The position numbers and the translations under genes are program-made. DNA of 64,000 nucleotides from Methylobacterium marchantiae (lineage in GTDB: Bacteria; Pseudomonadota; Alphaproteobacteria; Rhizobiales; Beijerinckiaceae). The notes beneath the pieces were generated by a model. The model saw only the letters and a list, made by a program, of their open reading frames with translations, searched no databases and was not told the DNA's origin. Positions 46,702 through 55,435 of this stretch are shown here, in pieces (position 1 is the stretch's first letter; each line of letters begins with the position of its first letter). Where the stretch lies: contig NZ_BPQT01000004.1 in assembly GCF_022179405.1 (NCBI RefSeq), forward strand, positions 62,001-126,000, in the 5' to 3' direction.

Positions 46702-47119
46702 CTCTGACCTTGTATGTGGCCCGGCCTGCCCTGAAGCGGGCGCCCGGCCATGGTCGTCTTCAGTCGAATCCTCCCGATCCTTTGCGAAGATCGGGTGAAG
46801 GGTCCGGTCTTGGAGGACCCTCGTCGTTTAGCTGAGATGGCGCGCCGCATGCGTCAAGTCCGCGTGCCACATGGCAAAACCACGTAAACCTCACGGACCG
46901 CGCGCAACGTCCCGGCCCAGCGTCGGCTGACATGTCTTATCCCATGGGCGATGTCGAGGGAATTGGCGCAGTGCGACAAGTCCGTCACAGCGGCGGCCCA
47001 AGAGGAACCGATCCATGCCGCCAGCGGTTTGCTGCCCTGCGACCTTTGATGCTGCACTGCAGCATTCCCACATGCACGTTTCGCATGTGCCCGTGCCATC
47101 CTCCCATGTGGAGCTGACG
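46702..47119. promoter_or_regulatory. ispG-patatin divergent region with twin dyads
   Basis: A 418-bp gap with promoters for ispG (minus) and the patatin gene (plus). Two perfect dyads lie in the patatin leader: ATGCTGC/GCAGCAT around ACT (47049-47065), and CACATGC/GCATGTG around a 7-nt spacer (47069-47089). They end 31 bp before the patatin ATG and could be operator or RNA elements. No gene is seen in the rest. Confidence 0.5.
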
Positions 47120-48229
47120 ATGCTCGATTCCCTACAGCCTGCCCCGGCTGATTCGCCTTCGACCGATGTCGAGATGGCTCAACCCAGGCCGATCGCCCGC
47201 CCGTCGGTCAGCCTGGCGGGCCCGAATGCCGAGAAGACGGTCGCACTGGCGCTTCAGGGCGGCGGCGCGCACGGCGCCTTCACCTGGGGGGTGCTCGATG
47301 CCCTGATCGAGGACGGCCGCCTGGCTTTCGAGGCCGTCACCGGTGCCAGCGCCGGCGCGATGAACGCGGTCGTAATGGTGGACGGGTGGATCGCCGGCGG
47401 TCCGAACGGCGCCCGAGAGGCCCTCGACCGGTTCTGGCGCGAGGCGAGCCTCGACGGTGACCTGTGGCCGGCCCAGCGCGGCGTGTTCGACCACATGTTC
47501 GATTTTTTGAGCCAGAACCCGATCCTGGACTTCTGGGCCCGCGCTTTCAAGACGAGCCCCTACGTCTCGAACCCGCTCAACGTGAACCCGCTGCGCAAGG
47601 CACTGGCCAAGCACGTGGATTTCGACCGGCTTCGCGCCGCCCAGACCGCCGGCATCTATGTGTCGGCGACCAATGTCTGGACCGGCAAGCTCGCCATCTT
47701 CGAGCGCGAATCCCTGAGCCTCGATCACCTGATGGCCTCGGCCTGCCTGCCGACGGTGTTCCAGGCGGTGGAGATCGACGGCGTGCCTTATTGGGACGGC
47801 GGATATCTCGGCAATCCGCCGATCTACCCGCTGTTTCACGGGGCACAGACCCGCGACGTCGTCCTGGTCCAGATCAACCCGGTGGAGCGCCGCGAGACGC
47901 CGCGGTCCCGCGAGGAAATCCAGGACCGGCTCAACGAGATCACCTTCAACGCCAACCTCATGCGCGAGCTGCGCGCCATCGATTTCGTGGAGAGCCTGAT
48001 CGAGGACGGTGTGCTCGGGCGCAACGATTACCACCGCATGCTGGTCCATCGCATCGACGGGACCGGGGCGCTCGACGATTACAAGGCGTCCTCGCGGATG
48101 GATGCCCGGATCGGCGTATTCGAAGGCCTGCGCGACAAGGGCCGCGCGGCGGCGCAGGCCTGGCTCGCGGAGCATTACGAGGGGATCGGCCGCGACTGTA
48201 CCCTCAACCTCAAGGCGACCTATCAATAG
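47120..48229 (+). CDS. patatin-like phospholipase
   Basis: 369 residues. The oxyanion-hole motif GGGAHGAF, the nucleophile elbow GASAG with Ser77, and the dyad Asp226 in DGG show a patatin acyl hydrolase. There is no signal peptide, so it is cytoplasmic or exported by another route. The C-terminal 120 residues (RREEI-type helix pattern, AIDFVESLIEDG) are found in bacterial patatins of the alphaproteobacterial RssA-unrelated group. GGAG lies 7 nt before the ATG at 47120; a longer frame from 47015 would cross the dyads and is rejected. Confidence 0.9.
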   Translation: MLDSLQPAPADSPSTDVEMAQPRPIARPSVSLAGPNAEKTVALALQGGGAHGAFTWGVLDALIEDGRLAFEAVTGASAGAMNAVVMVDGWIAGGPNGAREALDRFWREASLDGDLWPAQRGVFDHMFDFLSQNPILDFWARAFKTSPYVSNPLNVNPLRKALAKHVDFDRLRAAQTAGIYVSATNVWTGKLAIFERESLSLDHLMASACLPTVFQAVEIDGVPYWDGGYLGNPPIYPLFHGAQTRDVVLVQINPVERRETPRSREEIQDRLNEITFNANLMRELRAIDFVESLIEDGVLGRNDYHRMLVHRIDGTGALDDYKASSRMDARIGVFEGLRDKGRAAAQAWLAEHYEGIGRDCTLNLKATYQ

Positions 48230-48242
48230 ATCAACAGAAGGA

Positions 48243-48269
48243 GGCCCGACCGGATTAGACGGCCGGGCC
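48243..48269 (+). terminator. hairpin after the patatin gene
   Basis: GGCCCG (48243-48248) pairs with CGGGCC (48264-48269) just after the patatin stop. It also lies 17 bp before the sigma-factor gene. A weak terminator or processing signal. Confidence 0.5.
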
Positions 48270-48285
48270 CGCGCGTTTACTGATC

Positions 48286-48942
48286 ATGACGGCCGAACCG
48301 ACTCAGACCGCCTCCCCCTCCTCCATCGTCGACCTCCTGGTCCCGTTGCGGCGCTATGCGCGCTCCCTGACTCGCGACGCCCTGAAGGCCGACGACCTCG
48401 TCCACGATACCCTCGTCCGCGCACTGGAATCGGGCCTCTCCGTGAGACCGAACACCAACCTGCGGACCTGGATGATGACGGTGCTGCACAACGTCTTCAT
48501 CGACGACCAGCGCCGCAAGCGGGTGGAAGCCCGCCATGCCGAATCCCTCGTCCAGATGGGCGACGAGAGCGTGCCGCCCGCCCAGGAAGGGCAGGTGCGC
48601 CTCGCCCAGATCCGTCAGGCCTTCCTGACATTGCCGGAAGAGCAGCGCGCCGCGCTCCATCTCGTGACCCTGGAAGGCATGGCCTATGCGGAAGCCGCTG
48701 CCGTGCTCGGCATCCCCATCGGTACCCTGATGTCCCGTCTCGGTCGCGGTCGCGCCGCCCTTCGCGCCTTCGAAGAGGGCGAAGCTAGCAGCAGCGGTCG
48801 CGGCCGCTCGGACCCGCCGCAGAGCGGAGGCTCCGGCCGGCCGGAACGTCCGCACCTGCGCCTCGTCAGCGAATGGGGCGGCCAGGACACCCGGCACGGG
48901 CACGATGCCCGGATGGTGCCGAGAGCCGTCGGCGGATCGTGA
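48286..48942 (+). CDS. ECF-type RNA polymerase sigma factor
   Basis: 218 residues. Region 2 (LLVPLRRYARSLTRDALKADDLVHDTLVRALESG...NLRTWMMTVLHNVFIDDQRRK) and region 4 (FLTLPEEQRAALHLVTLEGMAYAEAAAVLGIPIGTLMSRLGRGRAALR) are intact. A 60-residue Gly/Ser/Arg-rich tail after region 4 is unusual. The anti-sigma-like gene that follows is its likely regulator. The target promoters are unknown; it is not obviously EcfG, because the PhyR/NepR neighbours are absent. Confidence 0.9.
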   Translation: MTAEPTQTASPSSIVDLLVPLRRYARSLTRDALKADDLVHDTLVRALESGLSVRPNTNLRTWMMTVLHNVFIDDQRRKRVEARHAESLVQMGDESVPPAQEGQVRLAQIRQAFLTLPEEQRAALHLVTLEGMAYAEAAAVLGIPIGTLMSRLGRGRAALRAFEEGEASSSGRGRSDPPQSGGSGRPERPHLRLVSEWGGQDTRHGHDARMVPRAVGGS

Positions 48943-49030
48943 CCACGCCGATATCGAGGATACTCGGTGCGAGTATCAGGACTGTATGGAGGCGCGGCCT
49001 CTTCCGACCGTTGAACTGGAACCGAGCGTC

Positions 49031-49801
49031 ATGATCGACCCGATCACCGACAGCGACCTCGCCGCCTTCGTGGATGGCCAACTCGACGTGATGCGTCGGC
49101 TCGAGGTCGAATCCTATCTCGCCCGCGCGCCCGAGGCCGCCGCAAGAGTGATGGCCGAGATGCACGACAGGGACGCCCTGCGTCAGGCCTTCGCGCAATT
49201 GCCGGGACCGGGGCCGGAGCGCAACCGGTCGGCGGCCCGTCGTCTCGACAGGTCCATGGCGTGGCGGCGCTTCGGCGAACGGCTGAAACGCGCGGCGGTG
49301 ATCGTCCTCCTCGTCGGTGCCGGCTGGATCGCGCATTCGGATACCGGCGTGTTCGGCGTTCCCGACACCTTCGCCGCGCCGGTGGACCCGGCCCTGGTGA
49401 CCGATGCGCGCCAGGCCAGGGAGGCGGCCCAGATCCGCGTCCGCCTCGGCTCGCGCGCGACGCCGAGCTACGACAAGGCCGCCATCTCGAACGCCACCGG
49501 CATCGTCCTGCCGGATCTGCCGGGGGATTGGTCCGTGCGCGACGTCCAGATCGTGCCCGGCCGCCATGGTGCAGGCGTCGAAGTCCTGATCGATGCACCC
49601 GATCTCGGCGAGGTCTCCCTGTTCGCGGCGCGTGCCACGCACGAGACGGCCTCGACCGGCGAGGTGACGAGCCCGGGCGACGGCGAGACCGCCTACTGGA
49701 CGGCGGGACGCTCGGTCTATGCCCTCAGCGGCAACGGCCATCAGAGCGCGCTGCAGCAGGCGGCCCGCCGCCTCGCTTCGATCGACACCGCCGGCCGCTG
49801 A
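49031..49801 (+). CDS. transmembrane anti-sigma factor
   Basis: 256 residues. The N-terminal anti-sigma helix (ITDSDLAAFVDGQLDVMRRLEVESYLA) resembles anti-ECF factors. One membrane helix (AAVIVLLVGAGWIAHS) is followed by a periplasmic domain of about 160 residues with no recognised fold. The HxxxCxxC zinc motif of many such factors is missing; the protein has no cysteine. It follows the sigma gene on the same strand by 88 bp. An ATG at 48986 is an alternative start. Confidence 0.8.
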   Translation: MIDPITDSDLAAFVDGQLDVMRRLEVESYLARAPEAAARVMAEMHDRDALRQAFAQLPGPGPERNRSAARRLDRSMAWRRFGERLKRAAVIVLLVGAGWIAHSDTGVFGVPDTFAAPVDPALVTDARQAREAAQIRVRLGSRATPSYDKAAISNATGIVLPDLPGDWSVRDVQIVPGRHGAGVEVLIDAPDLGEVSLFAARATHETASTGEVTSPGDGETAYWTAGRSVYALSGNGHQSALQQAARRLASIDTAGR

Positions 49802-49828
49802 TCGACCCGAGCAGAACGTCGCCGGAAT

Positions 49829-50842
49829 TCAGCCGATCATGGATGGAACGTGGTCGGCCACGATGACGGTGCGTGCCTCGGCCGCGTCGATGTCCATCCT
49901 CGCTATCAGGGCCTCCGCCCCCGAGAAGCGCTCCTCGCCGCGGATGTAGCCGAGGAACTCCACGGCGATGGTCCGGCCGTAGAGATCGCCCGAGAACCCG
50001 AACAGGTTGACCTCGAGCAGCGGTGCGCCGTCGTCGAAGGTCGGCCGCCGCCCGTAGCTCGCCACTCCGTCCCGTACCGCGCCGTCGGGCAATCCGACGC
50101 GGACGGCGTAGATGCCGTGGGCGAGCGCACAATCGGGCAGGGCGACGTTCGCTGTGGGATAGCCCAGCGTGCGGCCCCGCTTGTCGCCGTGTCGGACCTC
50201 GCCGCAGACGAACCAGCGGTAGCCGAGCAGCCGGTTCGCCAAGGCGATGTCGCCCAGCCGCAGGGCCTCGCGGATCGCGCTCGACGAGACCGGGGCCTCG
50301 CCCTCCCCGATGGAAACGGCCGGAATGATCCGGCAATCCAGGGATGCCTCCGCGCAGAGCCGGGCCAGCACGCCCGGCGTGCCCTCGCGTCCGCGCCCGA
50401 AATGGAAGTCGTGGCCGATCACGACGCCGGAGAGGCCGAGATCGCGCTTCAGCAGGCCATGGACGAAATCGGCGGCGGTCGTCCCCGCCATGGTCGCGTC
50501 GAAACGGCGCACGATCAGGCCGTCGAGCCCGAGGCGGGCGAAGACGATCTCCTTGGCGACGGGGCCCGTCAGCCGGAACATCGGCAGATCGGGCGCGAAA
50601 TAGGCCCGCGGATGGGGCTCGAAGGTGAGCATCACCGCCGGGACGCCACGCCTGTCCGCCTCCTCGCGGACGGCCTCGACCAGGGCGCCGTGGCCCCGGT
50701 GCACACCGTCGAAATTGCCGATCGCGGCGATGGCCCCGGCGAGGATCGCCGGCACCGTCTCGTCTTCGCGGCAGATCGTGAAGGGCCGCCCCGACGGGGA
50801 GCCGGCTCCGGGGCGCGCGGAAGGATCGTCGGCAGGCGCCAT
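49829..50842 (-). CDS. ribF: bifunctional riboflavin kinase/FAD synthetase
   Basis: 337 residues. The N-terminal FMN adenylyltransferase domain has IGNFDGVHRGH and VVIGHDFHFGRGREGT; the C-terminal riboflavin kinase domain has GRTLGYPTANVAL, the usual substrate loop, and EVNLFGFSGDLYG. It makes FMN and FAD. The start at 50842 is the methionine before the conserved region. It is convergent with the anti-sigma gene (27 bp apart). Confidence 0.95.
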   Translation of the reverse strand: MAPADDPSARPGAGSPSGRPFTICREDETVPAILAGAIAAIGNFDGVHRGHGALVEAVREEADRRGVPAVMLTFEPHPRAYFAPDLPMFRLTGPVAKEIVFARLGLDGLIVRRFDATMAGTTAADFVHGLLKRDLGLSGVVIGHDFHFGRGREGTPGVLARLCAEASLDCRIIPAVSIGEGEAPVSSSAIREALRLGDIALANRLLGYRWFVCGEVRHGDKRGRTLGYPTANVALPDCALAHGIYAVRVGLPDGAVRDGVASYGRRPTFDDGAPLLEVNLFGFSGDLYGRTIAVEFLGYIRGEERFSGAEALIARMDIDAAEARTVIVADHVPSMIG

Positions 50843-51116
50843 CGGATTCAAGCGGTCTCGACAAAGCTGCGGCCGGAGCGGCGACCGTGGGGAATTCGCG
50901 CGGAACCTGTCGAAAAGCCGGGGAAGGGTCAAGGGAAGCGGAGGCCAGATCGCAGCGGGATGCGCGATCCCCTGCGCAGTTAACCGCTTCGCAATGCCGA
51001 TCGCGGTACTTTCCCGAATGAGAGGCGGCGCGTGGCGGCGCTTCCCCAGACCATTGCCCTTTACCGGCTCGCGGTGCGCCGCACCGGCCCTATACACCGA
51101 CGGAGCACCCCTACCC

Positions 51117-51500
51117 ATGGCCCTCGATCTCGGCATGCCGATCCTCGTCGTGGACGATTATCAGACGATGGTCCGCATCATCCGCAACCTGCTCAAGCAG
51201 CTCGGCTTCGAAGAGGTCGACGATGCCTCGGACGGCACCGCCGCTCTCGCCCGGCTGAAGAACCGCAAATACGGTCTCGTGATCTCCGATTGGAACATGG
51301 AGCCGATGACGGGATACGAGCTGTTGCGCCACGTCCGCGCCGACGAGGCCCTGCGCACCACGCCGTTCATCATGGTCACCGCCGAATCAAAGACCGAGAA
51401 CGTGATCGCGGCCAAGAAGGCCGGCGTGAACAACTACATCGTCAAGCCCTTCAATGCAGCGACCCTGAAGAGCAAGATCGAGGCTGTCTGCGGCGCTTGA
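51117..51500 (+). CDS. cheY: chemotaxis response regulator CheY
   Basis: 127-residue stand-alone receiver. Phosphorylation machinery is complete: Asp13-Asp14, phospho-acceptor Asp58 (ISDWNM), Thr88 and Lys110 (VKPF). The WNMEPMTGYELL and KAGVNNYIVKPFN segments are typical of CheY that binds the flagellar motor. It lies 56 bp before cheZ. Kinase CheA and receptors are not in this window. Confidence 0.92.
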   Translation: MALDLGMPILVVDDYQTMVRIIRNLLKQLGFEEVDDASDGTAALARLKNRKYGLVISDWNMEPMTGYELLRHVRADEALRTTPFIMVTAESKTENVIAAKKAGVNNYIVKPFNAATLKSKIEAVCGA

Positions 51501-51556
51501 GCCGCAGATTCGCTCGTTATTCTTCAGCGGTTCGCACGATCGTGGAGCGATAGGCG

Positions 51557-52096
51557 ATGGCCATGGCGGAACAGGCACGCACGGTCGGCAAGGCACCGGT
51601 GACGGTGCGGCCGTCTCTGATCAGAGAGCTGATCGACATCGCCGACTACATCGCCCATGTCCGCAAGGAGATCGCCGCCCTGCGGGCCAACGAGCTCACC
51701 CGCGACCGGCTTCCGATGGCGCATGAGGAACTCGGCAGCGTCGTCGAGGCGACGGCGGGCGCGACGAACTCGATCATGACCGCGGCCGAGGAAATCCTCG
51801 GCCTGCCCGACGACAAGAACTACCGTGCCGCCGTCGAGGCGCGGATGAACGACATCTTCGAGGCCTGCACGTTCCAGGACATTACCGGGCAGCGCATCTC
51901 TAAAGTCAGCGAATCCCTTCGCCAGCTCGAAGGGCGCCTGTCGCGCTTCGCCTCCGCCGTGAAGGCCAAGGACGAGGGCGGCGTCGACCCGACCGAAGTG
52001 GAGCGCCGGGTGCGCGCCGAGCTGCTGCTCCTCAACGGACCGCAGATCAAGGGACCGGCCACCGCCCAGGACGAGATCGACGCTTTGTTCTCGTGA
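51557..52096 (+). CDS. cheZ: CheY phosphatase CheZ
   Basis: 179 residues. Long helices end in the active-site signature FEACTFQDITGQRISKV, with Asp108 and Gln112 at the positions needed for CheY-P hydrolysis. The C-terminal EIDALFS matches the CheY-binding tail. It is shorter than E. coli CheZ (214), as usual in alphaproteobacteria. It forms a two-gene unit with cheY. Confidence 0.93.
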   Translation: MAMAEQARTVGKAPVTVRPSLIRELIDIADYIAHVRKEIAALRANELTRDRLPMAHEELGSVVEATAGATNSIMTAAEEILGLPDDKNYRAAVEARMNDIFEACTFQDITGQRISKVSESLRQLEGRLSRFASAVKAKDEGGVDPTEVERRVRAELLLLNGPQIKGPATAQDEIDALFS

Positions 52097-52138
52097 TCCT
52101 CAGGTCGCGGAGCTCAAGGTCCGCGAAGCTCGAGGGCG

Positions 52139-53047
52139 TTACCAGACCAGCCGCTCGATGACGGCGTCGGGGCGAACGTCCTGGCCAGCGAGCCATTCCG
52201 CGACATCGCCCAACGTGTCGTGATCGGCGACGACGCCGAGCTCTTCCGCATGGATGCCGCGCGCCACCAGAAGGTTCGGGATGCCATAGGCCGCCGCCCC
52301 GGCGATGTCGGTGCGCAACGCGTCGCCCACGGCGAGGATCCGGGTGATATCCGGTGCGCTGCCGCCGTTCAGATCCCCCGCCATGGCGAGCGCCGCCTCG
52401 TAGACCGGGCGATACGGCTTGCCGGCATAGGTCACCGCGCCGCCGATCTCCGCATAGGCCTGCGCGATCAAGCCGGCGCAGGGGATCAGCTTCTTCTCGC
52501 GCTCGACCACGAGATCGGGATTGGCGCAGATCATCGGCACCTGCCGCACCCGGAAACCGGCCAGGGTCTCGCGGTAATCCTCAGCCGTCTCGCAGGTATC
52601 GTCGAACAGGCCGGTGCAGACCACGCGGTCGGCTTGCGCCTCCCCCACGAGCCGGATGTCGAGGCGATCGAAGATCGTCGCGTCGCGCTCCGGCCCGAGA
52701 TGGTGGATGCGCTCGCCCGGATGCTCCGCGATCAGCCGGCGGGTCAGGTCGCCGGAGGTGAGGATGGCATCGTAGGCCTCGCGCGGCACGCCGTATCCGT
52801 CGAGGATGACCTGAACGCCGGCCCAGGGACGGGGCGCGTTGGAGACGAGGATGACCCGGCGGCGGCGGCCGTCCTCGTTCAGGTTGCGGAAGCGGATCAG
52901 CGCATCGCCAGCCCCCTCATGCGCGCGCGTTCCGTCATGCAGGACGCCCCAGACATCGCACAGGATCAGGTCGTAGCGGTCGGCGACGGCGGAAAGCCCG
53001 TTCAGGGTCGGGATCTGCGTCGTCGCGCGCGCGATCGGTTCGCTCAT
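52139..53047 (-). CDS. HAD-superfamily hydrolase (TIGR01459 type, NagD-like)
   Basis: 302 residues. Catalytic Asp31 is in LCDVWGVLHDG, motif II Ser is in VSNAPRP, and motif III/IV is ILAVGDALRTDIAGA. The IIA-type cap sits between. Substrate unknown; this subfamily is alphaproteobacterial. The start at 53047 is preferred to 53080. Related genomes often pair this gene with ribF; here cheY-cheZ separates them. Confidence 0.87.
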   Translation of the reverse strand: MSEPIARATTQIPTLNGLSAVADRYDLILCDVWGVLHDGTRAHEGAGDALIRFRNLNEDGRRRRVILVSNAPRPWAGVQVILDGYGVPREAYDAILTSGDLTRRLIAEHPGERIHHLGPERDATIFDRLDIRLVGEAQADRVVCTGLFDDTCETAEDYRETLAGFRVRQVPMICANPDLVVEREKKLIPCAGLIAQAYAEIGGAVTYAGKPYRPVYEAALAMAGDLNGGSAPDITRILAVGDALRTDIAGAAAYGIPNLLVARGIHAEELGVVADHDTLGDVAEWLAGQDVRPDAVIERLVW

Positions 53048-53152
53048 GAGGCTGGCCTGACTGGCAAGGAATTGCGGCAAGGAGGGATGGCCGACCGGTT
53101 AAGCCGGCCGTTCGCCGAAATCAACGCGGCAGGTATCCCGGCCGACGGAAGC

Positions 53153-54643
53153 TCAGCCGGCCCGGCGGAGGAAGTCGCGGAACGGGCGGCGCTGGGGCGG
53201 CGGCTCCGGGTCCTCGCCGGCGGGTTCGGGCGCAGGCGGAACGGAGGCCGGTGGCGGCGCGGCGGTGAGAACCTCGGCCCGCACCGCCCGGGCCGGGGCG
53301 AAGACCGAGCCCTGCGCCAGCGGGACGTCGAGATCGATCAGATCCGGAACGTCGCTCTCGCGCTCGACGGCCTCCGCCACCAGCCGGATACCGGCCCTGG
53401 ACAGGGAGGCGACGAGGTCGTCGAGGGCGATGTCGGGCATTGCCTGGCGGGAGCCGGGGCGAAGCAGGAGGTCGGCGGGCACCTTGACCTGGCCGACACC
53501 GCGGTCGGCGAGCGCCAGCGGATCGAGGCGTAGGTCCACCGGCCGGTCGAGGGCGAAGCCGACGCGGCCGCGCAGCTCCGCCAGCGCTCCGGCCTGCTCG
53601 GCGTCGAGGCTACGCCAGCTCGACTGGGGCAGCGCGATCACGAGGCGTCCCGACAGGTCGGGCTCGCCGGCGAGCAGCCGCGGCAGCGTGCGCAGGAATC
53701 CGGGCTCGAACAGCGAACGCGGCGACAGGGCGTAGGTCACCACCGCCTGGCTGCCGCGCCCGGCGAGGTGGCGGGCCACCGTGGCGACGAGCTGGAGCAT
53801 GCGGCGATCGAGCTCGGTGGTCCGCCCGTGCCGTTCGAGGACCGGCAGGAACAGGTTCGGCTTCAGGATATCGGTACCGACGCGCAGGCGCGCCAGCGCT
53901 TCGTAGGAGACGACCTTGCGCTGGGGCAGCGAGACGATGGGCTGGAGATGGACTTCGAGCCCGTCGCCACCGAAGGCCTCGACCATGACGGCGTCCCGGC
54001 TGCGATCCGGGGGCGGTGCGTCGGCAGCGTTCTCCGAGCGCTCCTGCGGCGGCCAGGAGCGTGGCACCCAGGGCGTGCCGATCGCTTCGGTCTTCGGGGC
54101 GAGAGAGGGCGGTGGAGCGATCGCTCCCTCGACGGGGACCCTGCGGACCACCGGAGGCGGTGAGGGAATCGGAGCGGGCGGCGGCGTCTCCTTCAGGCGG
54201 GCGATCTCGCCGTCCTGGGTCGCGACCACGGCGGCGAGTTCGCGGACGATGCCGCTGAGCAGGCCGATCTCGGTGGTGACCTCCTCGATGGCGGCCGAGA
54301 CCGAGGCATTCTCCGCCGGCCTGTCGTCCATGGATCCCGTCATCGCACCCGTCTCGCCGACGCGAGCACGCTCAATCCGCATCTGCTGGTCGGCGATGAG
54401 ACGCGCCACCGTCTCCAGGCGTACGAGGCGCTGCGACAGGATATCGACCTCGCCCGACAGCTTTTCGCAGCGCAGGTCGAGCTTCCGCGCCCGGCGCGCG
54501 GACAGGACGGCGACGAGGCCGCTCAGGGCCGCCAATCCGAAGGCGCCGCCAAGGGGAGAGATCACTGCGAGCGGCGCCACGACCACGAACCCGATGAGGC
54601 TCAGAACCCACGGACCCGTGCGTCGGCCGACGATCCGGGCCAT
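53153..54643 (-). CDS. TipF-like membrane protein with degenerate EAL domain
   Basis: 496 residues. Two N-terminal membrane helices (about 13-30 and 33-48), a coiled coil (about 55-150), a Pro-rich linker and an EAL domain follow in the order seen in Caulobacter TipF, a c-di-GMP receptor for flagellum assembly. The EALAR motif is kept (248-252), but later catalytic positions are altered: the usual NLSP reads ALSP, the IELTE region reads IALPQ, and the DDFGTG loop is lost. Phosphodiesterase activity is therefore unlikely and c-di-GMP binding uncertain. The start is the ATG at 54643. Confidence 0.78.
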   Translation of the reverse strand: MARIVGRRTGPWVLSLIGFVVVAPLAVISPLGGAFGLAALSGLVAVLSARRARKLDLRCEKLSGEVDILSQRLVRLETVARLIADQQMRIERARVGETGAMTGSMDDRPAENASVSAAIEEVTTEIGLLSGIVRELAAVVATQDGEIARLKETPPPAPIPSPPPVVRRVPVEGAIAPPPSLAPKTEAIGTPWVPRSWPPQERSENAADAPPPDRSRDAVMVEAFGGDGLEVHLQPIVSLPQRKVVSYEALARLRVGTDILKPNLFLPVLERHGRTTELDRRMLQLVATVARHLAGRGSQAVVTYALSPRSLFEPGFLRTLPRLLAGEPDLSGRLVIALPQSSWRSLDAEQAGALAELRGRVGFALDRPVDLRLDPLALADRGVGQVKVPADLLLRPGSRQAMPDIALDDLVASLSRAGIRLVAEAVERESDVPDLIDLDVPLAQGSVFAPARAVRAEVLTAAPPPASVPPAPEPAGEDPEPPPQRRPFRDFLRRAG

Positions 54644-54924
54644 CGGAATACTCTTACCCTCACGACGATCGATGGAGATCACGACGGCCCGGTTGCGGCG
54701 ATCGCGAATCGAGACAGGCCCCGGTTGTCGCCGAGACGGAGAGGTCTCACAAGACTCGTGCGGGCTGCATGAACCGGTTTTTTGCCATGTGTTGCATGAG
54801 CTTCCAAGCTTGGCTTCAGCCAGTCTCGCATCCTGCTCCGGCCCGACGCACCGTAGCCCCTCGCGGCGGCACGGGATTTGGCTCTACATAGATCCCGGAC
54901 GTACCCAGAGACGGGAGACGGCGG

Positions 54925-55146
54925 ATGGACGCGAGACGGGTGGACCTGCTGATGCAGGTGGACGGCATGACCTGCGACGGCTGTGCGGAGGCCGTGCGCA
55001 GGGCCATTCTTCGGATCGATCCGCAAGCGCATGTCGTCGTCGACCTCGATCATGGCCGCGTCGCCCTCACCACCGATGCCCAGAGCCTGACGATCGCCGA
55101 GGCGCTGGACCAGGCCGGCTACACGGCGACGGCGATGACGGGCTGA
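54925..55146 (+). CDS. heavy-metal-associated (copper chaperone-like) protein
   Basis: 73 residues with a single HMA domain. The metal-binding motif MTCDGC is at 15-20 (Cys17, Cys20), and the ferredoxin-like fold pattern ends TIAEALDQAGYTATAM. It probably carries Cu(I) in the cytoplasm. No copper ATPase is nearby. Confidence 0.88.
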   Translation: MDARRVDLLMQVDGMTCDGCAEAVRRAILRIDPQAHVVVDLDHGRVALTTDAQSLTIAEALDQAGYTATAMTG

Positions 55147-55250
55147 TCGAAACTCCTGTCCCCGCCTGCGACGCGGAGGTTCGCGAAGTGGATTTTGCGC
55201 GCACCGTCCCGATCTCAAATGAAATTTTGCCGGTGGGTTGAAAAATTCCG

Positions 55251-55270
55251 AGGCGCTTTTGCTTGCGCCT
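55251..55270 (+). promoter_or_regulatory. hairpin in the ftfL upstream region
   Basis: AGGCGC and GCGCCT pair around TTTTGCTT, within an AT-richer patch (55215-55285) of the 289-bp gap before ftfL. The patch is the best candidate for the ftfL promoter; the hairpin could be a control element or lie outside the transcript. Confidence 0.35.
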
Positions 55271-55435
55271 TCGACCAAAGTGATATCAGCGGCGGAGCTT
55301 GGCTCCAGGGCCGGGACTGCCCCAAGACATCCCCGGTGACGGGGACCTTCGCAGGGTGCGCCCGGCGACGAGACCACGACACCTAAACAAACGCCAGCGC
55401 GACGCCAATCGCGACGACAGACCTGGGAGAGACGA

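Noticed and set aside
46854-47117. Short open frames between ispG and the patatin gene
   Set aside because: Overlapping short frames on both strands without Shine-Dalgarno; the dyads lie inside them.
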